Positions 46,309 through 55,777 of a stretch of 64,000 bases of DNA are shown here, piece by piece. How positions within the stretch are numbered: the stretch's first letter is position 1; each line of letters starts with the position of its first letter. The notes beneath the pieces were generated by a model. The model was given only the letters and a program-made list of their open reading frames with translations, had not been told where the DNA came from and made no database searches. A program made the translations under genes and the position numbers. The DNA comes from Rhizoclosmatium globosum (taxonomy: Eukaryota; Chytridiomycota; Chytridiomycetes; Chytridiales; Chytriomycetaceae), in contig MCGO01000212.1 in the NCBI GenBank assembly GCA_002104985.1, positions 1 to 64,000 on the forward strand, given 5' to 3'.

Positions 46309-47160
46309 ATGGCCACCCCAAACCAGACACTTACTCAAACTGTGGACGTCAAAACAAGCTACAAAATCATTGAAGTGAGCAGCGTTGGAAAGGGCACACT
46401 CGAAGTGAACGTTGTGACAGGCTCCAGCGGAACAACCAAGATTGAGTCCACTTCGGATGTTGCGGACTTGATCAAAGTGAATCACAACGACAAAGCCACG
46501 CTCCAAATCGACGCAGCTTTTCCAGAAGGCTCAGTTGCATACGGAGCATCGACTGTTGGCTTCCTGTCAAAGGCACCCGCAAAAGCCGTGCTCACAATCA
46601 CTGTTCCAAATGCGGCCGGAATCCAAACATTTACTTTGAACGGGAACGTTGTTTCGTTGGACTGGAAGGGTCCTACTCTCGAAAAGGGGTTTAGTGCCAC
46701 CACCCAATTAGGGACAATTAAAGCTTCAGCCCTCACCGCCAATAGCGTGTTTATCAAGAGCAATGCGGGATCTATTGAGCTTGGTCCTGTAAAGGCTGGA
46801 GACGTTTCACTTGAGACCAATTTGGGCGAAATTAAGTCAAGTGGAATCGAGGGATTCAAACAGCTTCTCGTAAAGAACAGTTTGGGAAGCATTAATCTTG
46901 ATTTGACGCCTTCCAAGAACGCTCTTGCTGATTTGAATGTTGCCACTGGTGCCATCACTGCCATTGTCCGCAAGTACGAAGGAAAGGTGTCTGCATCGAC
47001 TACTGTCGGATCAACAAATGTTACTGGAAGCACCGTGGTCAGTGGACAAGCTTCCACTCGTTTCAATGGAGGATGTGAAGGGTATGTGGGAAGGGAAGGT
47101 GCAACTGGATCCTTCAAGGCCACATCTGCCGTCGGAGCCGTCTCTCTTCAGTTTATTTGA
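46309..47160 (+). CDS. Adhesin-like beta-solenoid protein, tandem copy 1
   Basis: A single exon of 283 residues made of short beta-strand repeats rich in Gly, Ser, Thr and Val (LGTIKAS, AGSIELG, LGEIKSS, LGSINLD, TGAITAI, VGSTNVT). This is the pattern of DUF4097-type putative adhesins. It shares the core motif TFTLNGNV..LDW.GP.LE.GFSAT and the ending GREG..G.FKA....G.V.LQF with the next gene, so the two arose by tandem duplication. It has no signal peptide, membrane span or GPI tail, so the adhesin label describes fold only. The role is unknown. Confidence 0.7.
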   Translation: MATPNQTLTQTVDVKTSYKIIEVSSVGKGTLEVNVVTGSSGTTKIESTSDVADLIKVNHNDKATLQIDAAFPEGSVAYGASTVGFLSKAPAKAVLTITVPNAAGIQTFTLNGNVVSLDWKGPTLEKGFSATTQLGTIKASALTANSVFIKSNAGSIELGPVKAGDVSLETNLGEIKSSGIEGFKQLLVKNSLGSINLDLTPSKNALADLNVATGAITAIVRKYEGKVSASTTVGSTNVTGSTVVSGQASTRFNGGCEGYVGREGATGSFKATSAVGAVSLQFI

Positions 47161-47251
47161 TATTTTGAATTCATATGATAAATTGTAGTGTATTTCTAAG
47201 GTCGAAAAGACTCCCCAAAAACCAATTTAGAAACGCATCAACCTTCCAAGA

Positions 47252-48036
47252 ATGAAGACATACGTCGAGACCATCAAGAGCACAGTCAACGAGATTCAAA
47301 TCAATTCAAAGGGAAAGGGGATTCTAGAGCTCAGTATCCTCACTGGTTCGGTTAGTTCACAAACCGCCTCAATCACAGACGTTCCATTTTCAGCCATGTG
47401 TCTCATAACTGAATGATGTATTACCATACACAGGGCCCAACCGAAGTGCAATACAGCGTAGCCAGCCCATCCGAAAAGAACCTTGTCGTAATAACCCAAA
47501 ACAAGAGGTCACTGATCTTGACAAATGACTTTCCTGAGGGAACATATTACCTTCCCTGGTACTCTGTCCCCGCAACAAAATCACCACCAAAGGTTGTTCT
47601 CTACGTAACTGTGCCGGAAGGCCTCCAATCATTCACATTGAATGGAAATGTGTGTTCCTTGGACTGGCGAGGACCTGCCCTTGAACGAGGATTCTCAGCT
47701 ACGATTCATACAGGGTCTGTTAGGGCTCCGAACCTCACTGCTGGAACCGTGGATGCGAAGACTTCGATGGGGTCTGTTGATATCACTGCGTTGAAGGCAA
47801 AGAAGGTGGATTTATCTGTGGGCACTGGTTCCATCTCAGCAAAGTCTCGCAAATTCGAAGGGAAAGTTACTGCACATACGTCGGTGGGATCATGTAGTGT
47901 GGAGGGAACTACTGTTACCAGTGGATCTGCATATACCCGTGTGAATGGAGGGAGTGAAGGATTTGTTGGAAGAGAAGGCTCCTCTGGCGCTTTTAAGGCT
48001 GCTGTTGGGGTTGGATCGGTGACGCTCCAGTTCTGA
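47252..48036 (+). CDS. Adhesin-like beta-solenoid protein, tandem copy 2
   Basis: Two exons (47252-47350, 47434-48036) give 233 residues. It is the diverged tandem partner of the gene ending at 47160. It is shorter because a block of about 50 residues of solenoid repeats in the middle of copy 1 is absent. It also has an intron at 47351-47433 that copy 1 lacks. Repeats TGSVRAP, MGSVDIT, TGSISAK and VGSCSVE continue the solenoid pattern. No signal peptide is seen. Confidence 0.7.
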
Positions 48037-48273
48037 GGGATTTTCGTTGCATGATCTTGATTGAATAGATTCTTTTCCGGATTTATTCGTATCGATTTCG
48101 CAGAGGAAGCTGATTAATTGAGAAAAGGTGTTGTGCATACACAAGCTGATGACACTGAGCCGTTTGAGTGCTCAGTGGCTGGTTCAGAATCACCAAAGTG
48201 ATTGAGGTTCATAGAGGTGGTTTATTATTTAGATACCCGCATTAACTTTAAGAATGACATATGCCTGGAAGCA

Positions 48274-48849
48274 TCAAGCCGTTGAGGAGATAAGTGCAAG
48301 CATATGTTTCAAGTGCACAAGTCCTAGCATCTTCACATACATCCGAATCTCCCGCAGCAAGGCGCTCTGATCTGGTTTCAGAGTCTGCATCGTAGATAAC
48401 TTATAGATGATGAGTGACACTCTCCTGCAGATTTCCTCATCGGCAAGTTTCTTGAGGGTCAGATGTAAGATAAGGTCGACAGGTTTCATGCCCTGGGCAA
48501 CACTACCCGGATTCTTTGTCCGCAAGTGGGCCTCTAGCTCGTCCAAGTCGTACTTGATTGAATTCTCCGGCTCGACCATTTGTAATGTATGGTTCAGCCA
48601 TTCGTCAGCAAGGCCCTGGAGGCCGTGCGAGTAGGTTTCCATCTTCCCATTTGAGTACAGCGAGAACATGACTTCCTCAATGTGCATCAGTTTCTGGTGG
48701 AAGGGGACATTTGCGCCAAGAAGGACAGTTATGTCAAGGGCCACTTCCTCCTTTGGTGACAAGTAGAACCGAAGGTGGGCATCGCTCTTGGTTGTCATGA
48801 ACATGTTCTTGGAAGAGTATAGTGACTCAGGGCCAATTCGTAGCGACAT
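48274..48849 (-). CDS. Unrecognised ~190-residue protein, paralogue B
   Basis: A single exon of 191 residues starting MSLRIGPESLYSSKNMF. It is the paralogue of the gene at 39421-40002. Shared blocks are LYSSKN, MFSLY, YSHGLQGL, QMVEPENSI, KLADEEICRR, YKLST and LREIRMYVKMLGLVHLKH. N-terminal similarity is lower and the C-terminus is nearly unchanged, which points to stronger constraint there. The open frame extends upstream to 49143 but that part has no match in the paralogue, so the internal ATG was chosen. Function unknown. Confidence 0.75.
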   Translation of the reverse strand: MSLRIGPESLYSSKNMFMTTKSDAHLRFYLSPKEEVALDITVLLGANVPFHQKLMHIEEVMFSLYSNGKMETYSHGLQGLADEWLNHTLQMVEPENSIKYDLDELEAHLRTKNPGSVAQGMKPVDLILHLTLKKLADEEICRRVSLIIYKLSTMQTLKPDQSALLREIRMYVKMLGLVHLKHMLALISSTA

Positions 48850-49169
48850 GTTTCCCTTTGGTAGTGGATCTGATTGAGTTTTGGGTTGGAAAAATATGGC
48901 ACCACTCTTTCTTCCTCCTCCTTTGGTGTGTGGCTCATTAAGACGCAAATAATGCGTGGCAGTGCGACACCGATCGCTAAGTTGCGTGCACAGTTTCTTT
49001 GTCTTGGCTGATGGAAGAGTGATGAATTGTATAACTTTGTAATTATGGATTCCAAATACAACTGCCGGGGGCTTGTGAAGACCATGATATTTAGTACGAA
49101 ATACCAAGAAACATGGTGAACAGAAAACAGGCTCTTTCCACAATCAAGAAAAAGAGCCAGGGTCATTCA

Positions 49170-50350
49170 TTATTTCGAAAGGTGTGGGTTCTCTCCTTTA
49201 AGGGCGCCACCCATTTCTCCTTCCTTTCTAATGTTACATTTTCAAACACAGCCTATTAAATTCTTTTCAATTAGTTGTGCAGATAATATATGTTAAGATT
49301 GTAAAGCAGAGCTTTGAAAGCTTGCTTTTTTGTAAGTTAACTTAATAAATAGCTACATGCTTAAATCCAAAATGTTCGAATTTAACCGCAGCTCCATCCA
49401 AATAATCATAATAAAAGAAAGTTCCGAATCGTTGAAAAAAAACAAAAACAAAATGGTGGCCCCAAAACTGAGTTGCTGTATTCCTAGCAACCAAATCCCA
49501 AACGCACGTTCCAAACCGTAACATTGGAGGAACATCGAATTGGGTTTGTTGTTCAATCGTTGTATTGCAAAAGATGTCAGTGTTCAGTTGTTAGATCAGA
49601 GCTGTTGATTCTGTCCGAATCCAGTCGAAGGGCATCTATCTCCATTCCCGTCTATATCATTCGTGTTCATTGGCGCGAGAAGATTGCGCCGTCCTTCATT
49701 GGCAGCCGTGGTCTTGGCTTTGTGTGGGAGAGTCATGTTGGATGAAACTTGCCAAACTTAATACCGTTCCACCCGAATTAGTTTCTTTTATTATTTTTTT
49801 ATTATCTTTCTCTAAGCATGAACTGCCAGAGCCCAACGTGGGGGATTCCGTTTTAATTGCTGATTCAGTGAGTTGGAATCTACAATTGATCAAAACAGCG
49901 TAAGATTTTCATTATTTCGATTTTTAAATAAACTCAAACGATTTTCCTGCTCCATTTCTTCCCAATAAGCCATAGTTCACCAGGAAGGGGTGATAATTGA
50001 GGTATCGGTTGAGATCCCATTGTTCCAAACACACCTAAACATGACCTAAAAAGCTCGCTTGCGGCAATGAGGAACGGATTGCTGCCCACTTTTGGTTTGC
50101 TGAAGATTACAGTTTTTTTTACCTTATTCATCAGTGTTATGGCTGCATCTTTGTTTACCCAAAACTAAATTAAGAATTTCAGTCGTCATCCAAGCAGGGG
50201 TCGCAAGGACAAGAGTCATAGTGATGATTTGATTTAATCAGTTTCGGAAGGGGTCGGAATCGTGCCTCCCATCACAAATTGGAAAATCATGAAGCCGCAT
50301 CCCTGGCCAATTCAGAAACTTCCTCAAAACAAGAGCGCATTCAGATACAC
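49170..50350. other. AT-rich intergenic stretch
   Basis: About 1.2 kb with no supported gene, RNA gene or repeat. Short open frames on both strands lack any family resemblance. It separates paralogue B from the uridine phosphorylase pair. Confidence 0.4.
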
Positions 50351-51428
50351 ATGGGCTTCACTAACGCCAACTTCCCCTTAGTGAGTCGCTGTCGCTTACG
50401 CTATTGCCATCCCGTTTACTAATCAACACACTCACTTTGGTGAACAGGGAGACGACGGCCGCACCTACCACGTCGGCACCAAGCTCGGCGAGACTGCCAA
50501 CAAGATCCTGACTGTGGGCGACCCAGCCAGAGCCAAGCTTATTGCCCAGACGCACTTTGACAAGGACGTGCCCATCAAGGAAGTCTCTTCGAAGCGTGGA
50601 TTTGTCACTCTGACTGGAGCCTACAAGGGCGTCCCTGTGTCTATTGTAGCTATCGGAATGGGAATCTCCATGATGGACTTCTTTGTTCGTGAGGTTAGAG
50701 CCGTCACGGAAGGACCACTTGACATTATTCGGTATGATACCCTTTACCTGCCCTTATATTCCAAAGTTCCGATTCTATATGTATTCCATAATTTGAATTG
50801 ATATTAACCGCACCTCTACTGCAACAGATTCGGTTCTTGCGGCTCCATCTCCGAGAGAGCCAAAGTCGGAACTCTTGCCGTCGCCACTGACGGTGCAGTC
50901 TGTGCCACCAGAAACTACGACCACTTTACCGGAACCGGGGACAACTCTGCCGGCTTGACAAAATGGTTGAACAAAGTGACTGGACGCAATGATCCTTACC
51001 ACCTCTCTCAAGTCGTGAAGCCAGATTCCCGTCTCTCTAACAAGCTCGTTTCCAAGATCAAGGAGGCTGCGGGAGCTGACAATGTAGCAACTGGACTTAA
51101 TGTTACCGCAGATTCGTTCTACTCTTCTCAAGCCCGTTACGATCCACGGTTCCCTGATGACAATCAGCAGCTTGTGGAAACAATTCAAAAACGGTACCCC
51201 AATGCTATTACTCTTGAAATGGAGTCGTTCATGTTGTTGCATCTTGCGGCTTGTTCTGGGCGTAAGGCGGATGGTTCCGTTGACCCACAGTTGCGGATTC
51301 GTGCTGCGGCGACAACCATGATCTTTGCCGACCGTTTGGGAGGTGAATTTATCACATATGAGGTCACCGAAAAGCTTGAGGCTTTAGCCGGAAAGGCTTG
51401 TCTTGAGACTCTTGTTGAAATGCAGTAA
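50351..51428 (+). CDS. Uridine phosphorylase, copy 1
   Basis: Three exons (50351-50380, 50448-50731, 50828-51428) give 304 residues. It belongs to the nucleoside phosphorylase-I family, which splits uridine with phosphate to uracil and ribose-1-phosphate for salvage. Visible landmarks: KILTVGDPARA (phosphate loop), VSIVAIGMGISMMDFFVRE, RFGSCGSI, and LEMESFMLLHLA, which holds the ribose-contacting Met-Glu-Ser. The first exon is only ten codons (MGFTNANFPL). The gene meets a second copy tail to tail, with 69 bp between stops. Confidence 0.92.
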
Positions 51429-51497
51429 TATCGTTAAATAAATTTTTTGTTTATATGGGTTTTCAAGTGCTGATTATAATTTATTCTGGTATAACAC

Positions 51498-52584
51498 TCA
51501 TTCGTCGTCCTTGCCCCTTTTGCGTTTCTGGGGACTTACACTTGATTTGACACCAATCAACGCCTCCAAACATGCTTTGCCACCAGATGCTTCCAATTTC
51601 TCTGTCGCTTCTGGGCCAGAAATAAATGCCCCGCCAACACGATCTGCAAAAATCATAGTACACGCTGCCGCACGAATTTTGAGAGTGGGATCAATGGAAC
51701 CATCTTCACGTTTCCCAGAACAAGCCGCCAGATGAAGCAGCATATACGATTCCATTTCAAGAGTAATAGCATTTGGGTACCGTTTATGGATAGTCTCGAT
51801 AAGTGTTTGGTTTTCATCGGCGAAGCGTGGATCAAGACGGGCTTGAGAAGAGTAGAACGAATCTGCGGTCACATTAAGTCCAGTTGCTACATTCTTTTTT
51901 CCGACTGCATCTGTAATTTTATCACGAAGCTGTTGTATTCGTCAGCATTATAACCCAAACAAGTGTGTAGAAACCTCACCAAATTCGATAATTCCGAGTT
52001 TGCTTCTACAACTTGAGAGATGTGGTAAGGCTCTGACTTTGCATCCTTCTTTGATCCTGTGAAGTGGTCGTAGTTTCTCGTGGCACACACAGAACCATCA
52101 GTAGCGACAGCGAGGGACCCAACTTTCGCGTCAGTCGAGATAGAGCCGCAGGACCCAAATCTTGTACGAACATAAGTCTCAGTTTAGTGTACACCCAAGT
52201 GTCAACATACCGAATAATGTCAAGTGGTCCTTCCGTGACGGCTCTAACCTCACGAACAAAGAAGTCCATCATGGAGATTCCCATTCCGATAGCTACAATA
52301 GACACAGGGACGCCCTTGTAGGCTCCAGTCAGAGTGACAAATCCACGCTTCGAAGAGACTTCCTTGATGGGCACGTCCTTGTCAAAGTGCGTCTGGGCAA
52401 TAAGCTTGGCTCTGGCTGGGTCGCCCACAGTCAGGATCTTGTTGGCAGTCTCGCCGAGCTTGGTGCCGACGTGGTAGGTGCGGCCATCGTCTCCCTTCAG
52501 AGATGGTTGGTGAGAAGACCATAAATGCTACTTTAGTATTCGCGAGGAACTCACTAAGGGGAAGTTGGCGTTGGTGAACTTCAT
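51498..52584 (-). CDS. Uridine phosphorylase, copy 2, with basic tail
   Basis: Four exons (52584-52555, 52494-52211, 52160-51980, 51929-51498) give 308 residues. The ten-codon first exon (MKFTNANFPL) and the whole second exon match copy 1. Exon 2 is almost identical at the DNA level. The third part differs: the GTGDNSAGLTKWLN segment of copy 1 is replaced by a shorter GSKKDAKSEPY, and an extra intron (51930-51979) is present. The active-site LEMESYMLLHLA is kept. A C-terminal extension SPQKRKRGKDDE, absent from copy 1, resembles a nuclear localisation signal. Confidence 0.9.
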
Positions 52585-53019
52585 TTGACGTGCACGGCTT
52601 CTTTTTCAGAGAGATGTGACACTTTGGTTTTTCTGTCCCTGTTTGCTTTACGCGGCAAAGATTATCCATCATTTGAAACGTGTGTGTAGTAAAGTACACA
52701 CTGTACGGCATATACATAGTTCAGATTTAGAAGTGACAGAGTCGGAAAACCGTGAATCTATGTGGTTGCAGTTCAAATTGAATATTTAGTCATGCGCAGC
52801 CTGAGTGGAAGAGTGCAATATTATTTTACCTCAGATGGTCTATCGTGAATCTTCTCTCTTCTTTCTTCTTTCTCTATTTTTTCCTGACCAAAAGCTCAAG
52901 CCCCAAACAAGCGAACAACATCCCTCTAATTCAAATCAAAACAAACAAATCCGACCCATGCTGGTTTCGCAATCTGATAACAACGAATACACGTCATGCG
53001 CTGTCAAGGAAAGGGCGAC

Positions 53020-53028
53020 TATAAAAGT
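53020..53028 (+). promoter_or_regulatory. Candidate TATA box of the dioxygenase gene
   Basis: TATAAAAGT stands about 40 bp before the ATG at 53069. Context (GGGCGACTATAAAAG) is a near-consensus TATA element; few other genes in the window have one so close. Confidence 0.5.
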
Positions 53029-53068
53029 CAGCTGAAGGAACACATTCTTTCCTCCACAAACATCAATC

Positions 53069-54285
53069 ATGACTGTCGAACAGCTTACAAAAGCAACTGC
53101 CGCTCTCAAGATCCAGCCTTTGAAGAGAAACTTCAGCTTGGACGCTTTGTACCCTTCGTTCAAGGTCCAGCCCCACATTGGAACTGAATTCAAGAGAGGG
53201 TAAGTTTCAAATCAAATAAGTGATCTCGACACCATTCTCACTTCATCTTCACCAAAAAAGAATCCAAATCCGTGACCTTCTCAAAGCTCCAAATGCCGAT
53301 GAACTCTTCCTTGACCTCGCTGTCTTGATTGCCGAGAGAAACGTTGTTTTCTTCCGTGACCAAGATCTTAACTTTGAAGAGCAAAAGGAGTTTGTTGACC
53401 GTCTTGGAAAGATTTCTGGAAAGCCAGCTACCTCTGGCCTTCACTCTCATCCAATCAGTGAAGAGAGTGATGAGTTTGGTGAAAAGAACTACGAGGTTAG
53501 CTCAGTGAAGAACAAGACTTTGGAGCAGGGACGTCGCGACAGATCTGAATTCCATTCTCGTGGATTCCACTCAGAGTACGTATAATCGTTGATTTTATAT
53601 GACATCAAATTGTTAATATTCTTATCTTAATAGTGTTACCTTCGAAGTTGTTCCACCAGACTACACTGCCTTGCGTCTTCGTGAGCTGCCACCAGAAGGA
53701 GGCGACACGCTCTGGGCTAGTTCTTACGAGGCCTACGACCGTCTTTCTCCTGCATTCGCCAAGTTTGTCGAAGGTCTCACCGCATTCCACTCCGGCGACG
53801 GCTTCATCGCCCTCGAAAAGGCAGGCCTCGTGAAAATCAATCCAGGACCACGAGGCTCTCCAGAAGATGTCGGAACTCACCTGTCCACTTCTCATCCAGT
53901 TGTTCGTACGAACCCAATTACTGGCTGGAAGGGGTTGTACGTCTCGTCTGGATTCACAAAGCGGATCAATGAGCTTTCCAAGGATGAATCGGATATTGTT
54001 TTGCAGCACCTTTTCAACTTGTATTTCCAGAACCATGATTTGCAAGTCCGATTTAAGTGGGGCAAGCATGATGTTGCTGTGTGGGATAACCGTAGTGCTT
54101 TGCACGCTGCTACTGCTGACTTTGACGCTGATGCCTTCATCAGAGTTGGTGAACGTGCTGCTTCTCTTGGAGAGAAGCCATACTTGGACCCTAACTCTAC
54201 CTCTCGCCGTGTTGCTCTTGGCTTGGCTCCACCTACTGCTCGCCGTGCTCACCTGGCTTCGTTGGCAGCTGAAGGAAAGAAGTAA
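53069..54285 (+). CDS. TauD/TfdA-type alpha-ketoglutarate dependent dioxygenase
   Basis: Three exons (53069-53199, 53261-53575, 53634-54285) give 365 residues. The fold signature is AERNVVFFRDQDL, then the iron-binding HxD in FHSDVTFEVVPPDY (created by the splice at 53575/53634), GGDTLWASSYEAYDRLS, and the distal His in VAVWDNRSALHAATADF. Fungal members oxidise sulfonates such as taurine or related small acids to release sulfite or aldehyde, giving access to sulfur. The TATA box close upstream and strong codon bias (GCC, AAG, CTC) suggest inducible high expression. Confidence 0.9.
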
Positions 54286-54488
54286 ATTGTAATTTTGTAT
54301 TGATGTTCCAAGTTTTGTTTGATAATAAAGTGATGATTCAAGTTAAATTTTATCTTGGGGTTTATTTTAAGTCTGATCAATTCAATTGAATGCCAACCTT
54401 CCGCCTCACTATCAGAAACAGGAAAAATTAAAGGTTACAAGGTTTATTGGATAGAAGCATATATCTTTTATAGAAATGAAGTTGAAAT

Positions 54489-55457
54489 TTACATGACCAA
54501 AGCGGCAACGAGAGCGCTAAGGACACCGATGGCAGCACCAGAGGCCGAGCCGACCTTGGCAGCAGTGGTGGTGGCAGCTGGAGCAGCACCAGGCAACAAG
54601 ACAGTGTCGATAACGTGAACAAGAACCTTGTCAGCAAGAACATCGGCAACAACAACCTTGGCAGCAGCCTTGTTTCCAGCACCAGAAACAAGGACGTTGG
54701 TTCCGTCAAAGGTCACGTTCAAGGTCTGACCAGTGGCGCTGGTGGCAGCAGCTGGGATGCTCTTGGCCTTGACAATGTCGGTTGAGTGGATGTTTCCTGG
54801 CAACACGTGGAGCAGCAAGACCTGCTTGAGCTGCTCAACTGTGAGGGTCTTGGCGACATCGGCGATGGCGTCGAAAGCCGCGTTGGTTGGGGCAAGAATG
54901 GTGACGTTAGACAACTTGGAAACAGTGTCGGCAAGTCCGGCAGTGACAATTGCGTTGACAAGGGATGTCAAGTTGGCGGCCTTGGCAGTGTCAACGACGT
55001 TGGTTGGTGGGATGAGGACCTGGTCGATAACGTGAACGTATCCACCGTCGTATTGGTGGGTCTTGACAACGTTGGCGGCTGGGGTGCCGAAGGCTGAAGA
55101 AAGCTGGATTCCCTTGGCGGAAGAGCCGGAAGCCTTGACCTCGTTACCCTGAACAGTGGCGAGGAAACCAGTTCCGTCAAAAGAGGCTCCAGAGAAAGCG
55201 GTGGCAGACAAGTGGTAGGTCAACACGTTGGTGAGAGCAGTAATGTCAGACGCGTTGAAACCAGCCTTGACAACGGCAGCCAAAGCGTCATCAGTTGGAG
55301 CAAAGACGGTTCCGTTGAAAGTTGGAACAGCAGAGAGGACGGCTGGGGAAGTCTTGACCAAAGCGATCAAGGTGTTGGCGTTGGCAGCAGTCAAGGTGTC
55401 AATGAGGCCGGCAGCGGAGACAACTGAGGCGAGGAGAGCAGAGGCAAGGAACTTCAT
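54489..55457 (-). CDS. GPI-anchored protein with two fasciclin (FAS1) domains
   Basis: A single exon of 322 residues. A signal peptide opens it (MKFLASALLASVVSAAG). Two FAS1 domains follow: the first contains TVFAPTDDALAAV and ends YVHVIDQVLIPP; the second contains VTILAPTNAAFDAI, VLLLHVLPGNI and ends LVHVIDTVLLPG. The last residues (GAAIGVLSALVAALVM) after a Ser/Ala-rich stretch fit a GPI signal. FAS1 proteins act in cell adhesion and wall contact. Codon use is strongly biased (GCC, AAC, GTC), which points to an abundant product. Confidence 0.93.
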   Translation of the reverse strand: MKFLASALLASVVSAAGLIDTLTAANANTLIALVKTSPAVLSAVPTFNGTVFAPTDDALAAVVKAGFNASDITALTNVLTYHLSATAFSGASFDGTGFLATVQGNEVKASGSSAKGIQLSSAFGTPAANVVKTHQYDGGYVHVIDQVLIPPTNVVDTAKAANLTSLVNAIVTAGLADTVSKLSNVTILAPTNAAFDAIADVAKTLTVEQLKQVLLLHVLPGNIHSTDIVKAKSIPAAATSATGQTLNVTFDGTNVLVSGAGNKAAAKVVVADVLADKVLVHVIDTVLLPGAAPAATTTAAKVGSASGAAIGVLSALVAALVM

Positions 55458-55503
55458 TTTAATAGAGTGTTTGTGTATTTTCATGGAGGAGAATGGTGTG
55501 GTT

Positions 55504-55512
55504 CTTATAGTT
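55504..55512 (-). promoter_or_regulatory. Candidate TATA box of the FAS1 gene
   Basis: On the minus strand ACTATAAGAAC lies about 50 bp before the ATG at 55457. Position and sequence fit a TATA element, in line with the strong codon bias of the gene. Confidence 0.45.
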
Positions 55513-55777
55513 TGGTTTCTCGATCTCTTGGTAATGACATTTGAAATCATAGTATGGGACTGAATTTCAAAGAATATCACGTGTGAGATGTCTGCGACAT
55601 TTTGCAATGAAATCGGGAGGCACCGTTTTTCAAATTCAGAGAAAGACTCAGGGTTTCCATGACGTTAAAGACTCGGATTTCGGGGCCAATTTGGACGAAA
55701 GGATACCATTGAACAAATCAAAGAACTTCATTCATTCATTCGTTACTACTTCAAATGAGCATATCAAAAGACGCATT

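Noticed and set aside
48850..49143. N-terminal extension of paralogue B
   Set aside because: No match in paralogue A, and the extra residues look like untranslated sequence.
49524..49903. Small plus-strand frames in the 1.2 kb gap
   Set aside because: No domain, no codon bias, and overlapping in different frames.
54733..55563. Plus-strand frames opposite the FAS1 gene
   Set aside because: Shadows of a biased, low-complexity sense gene.
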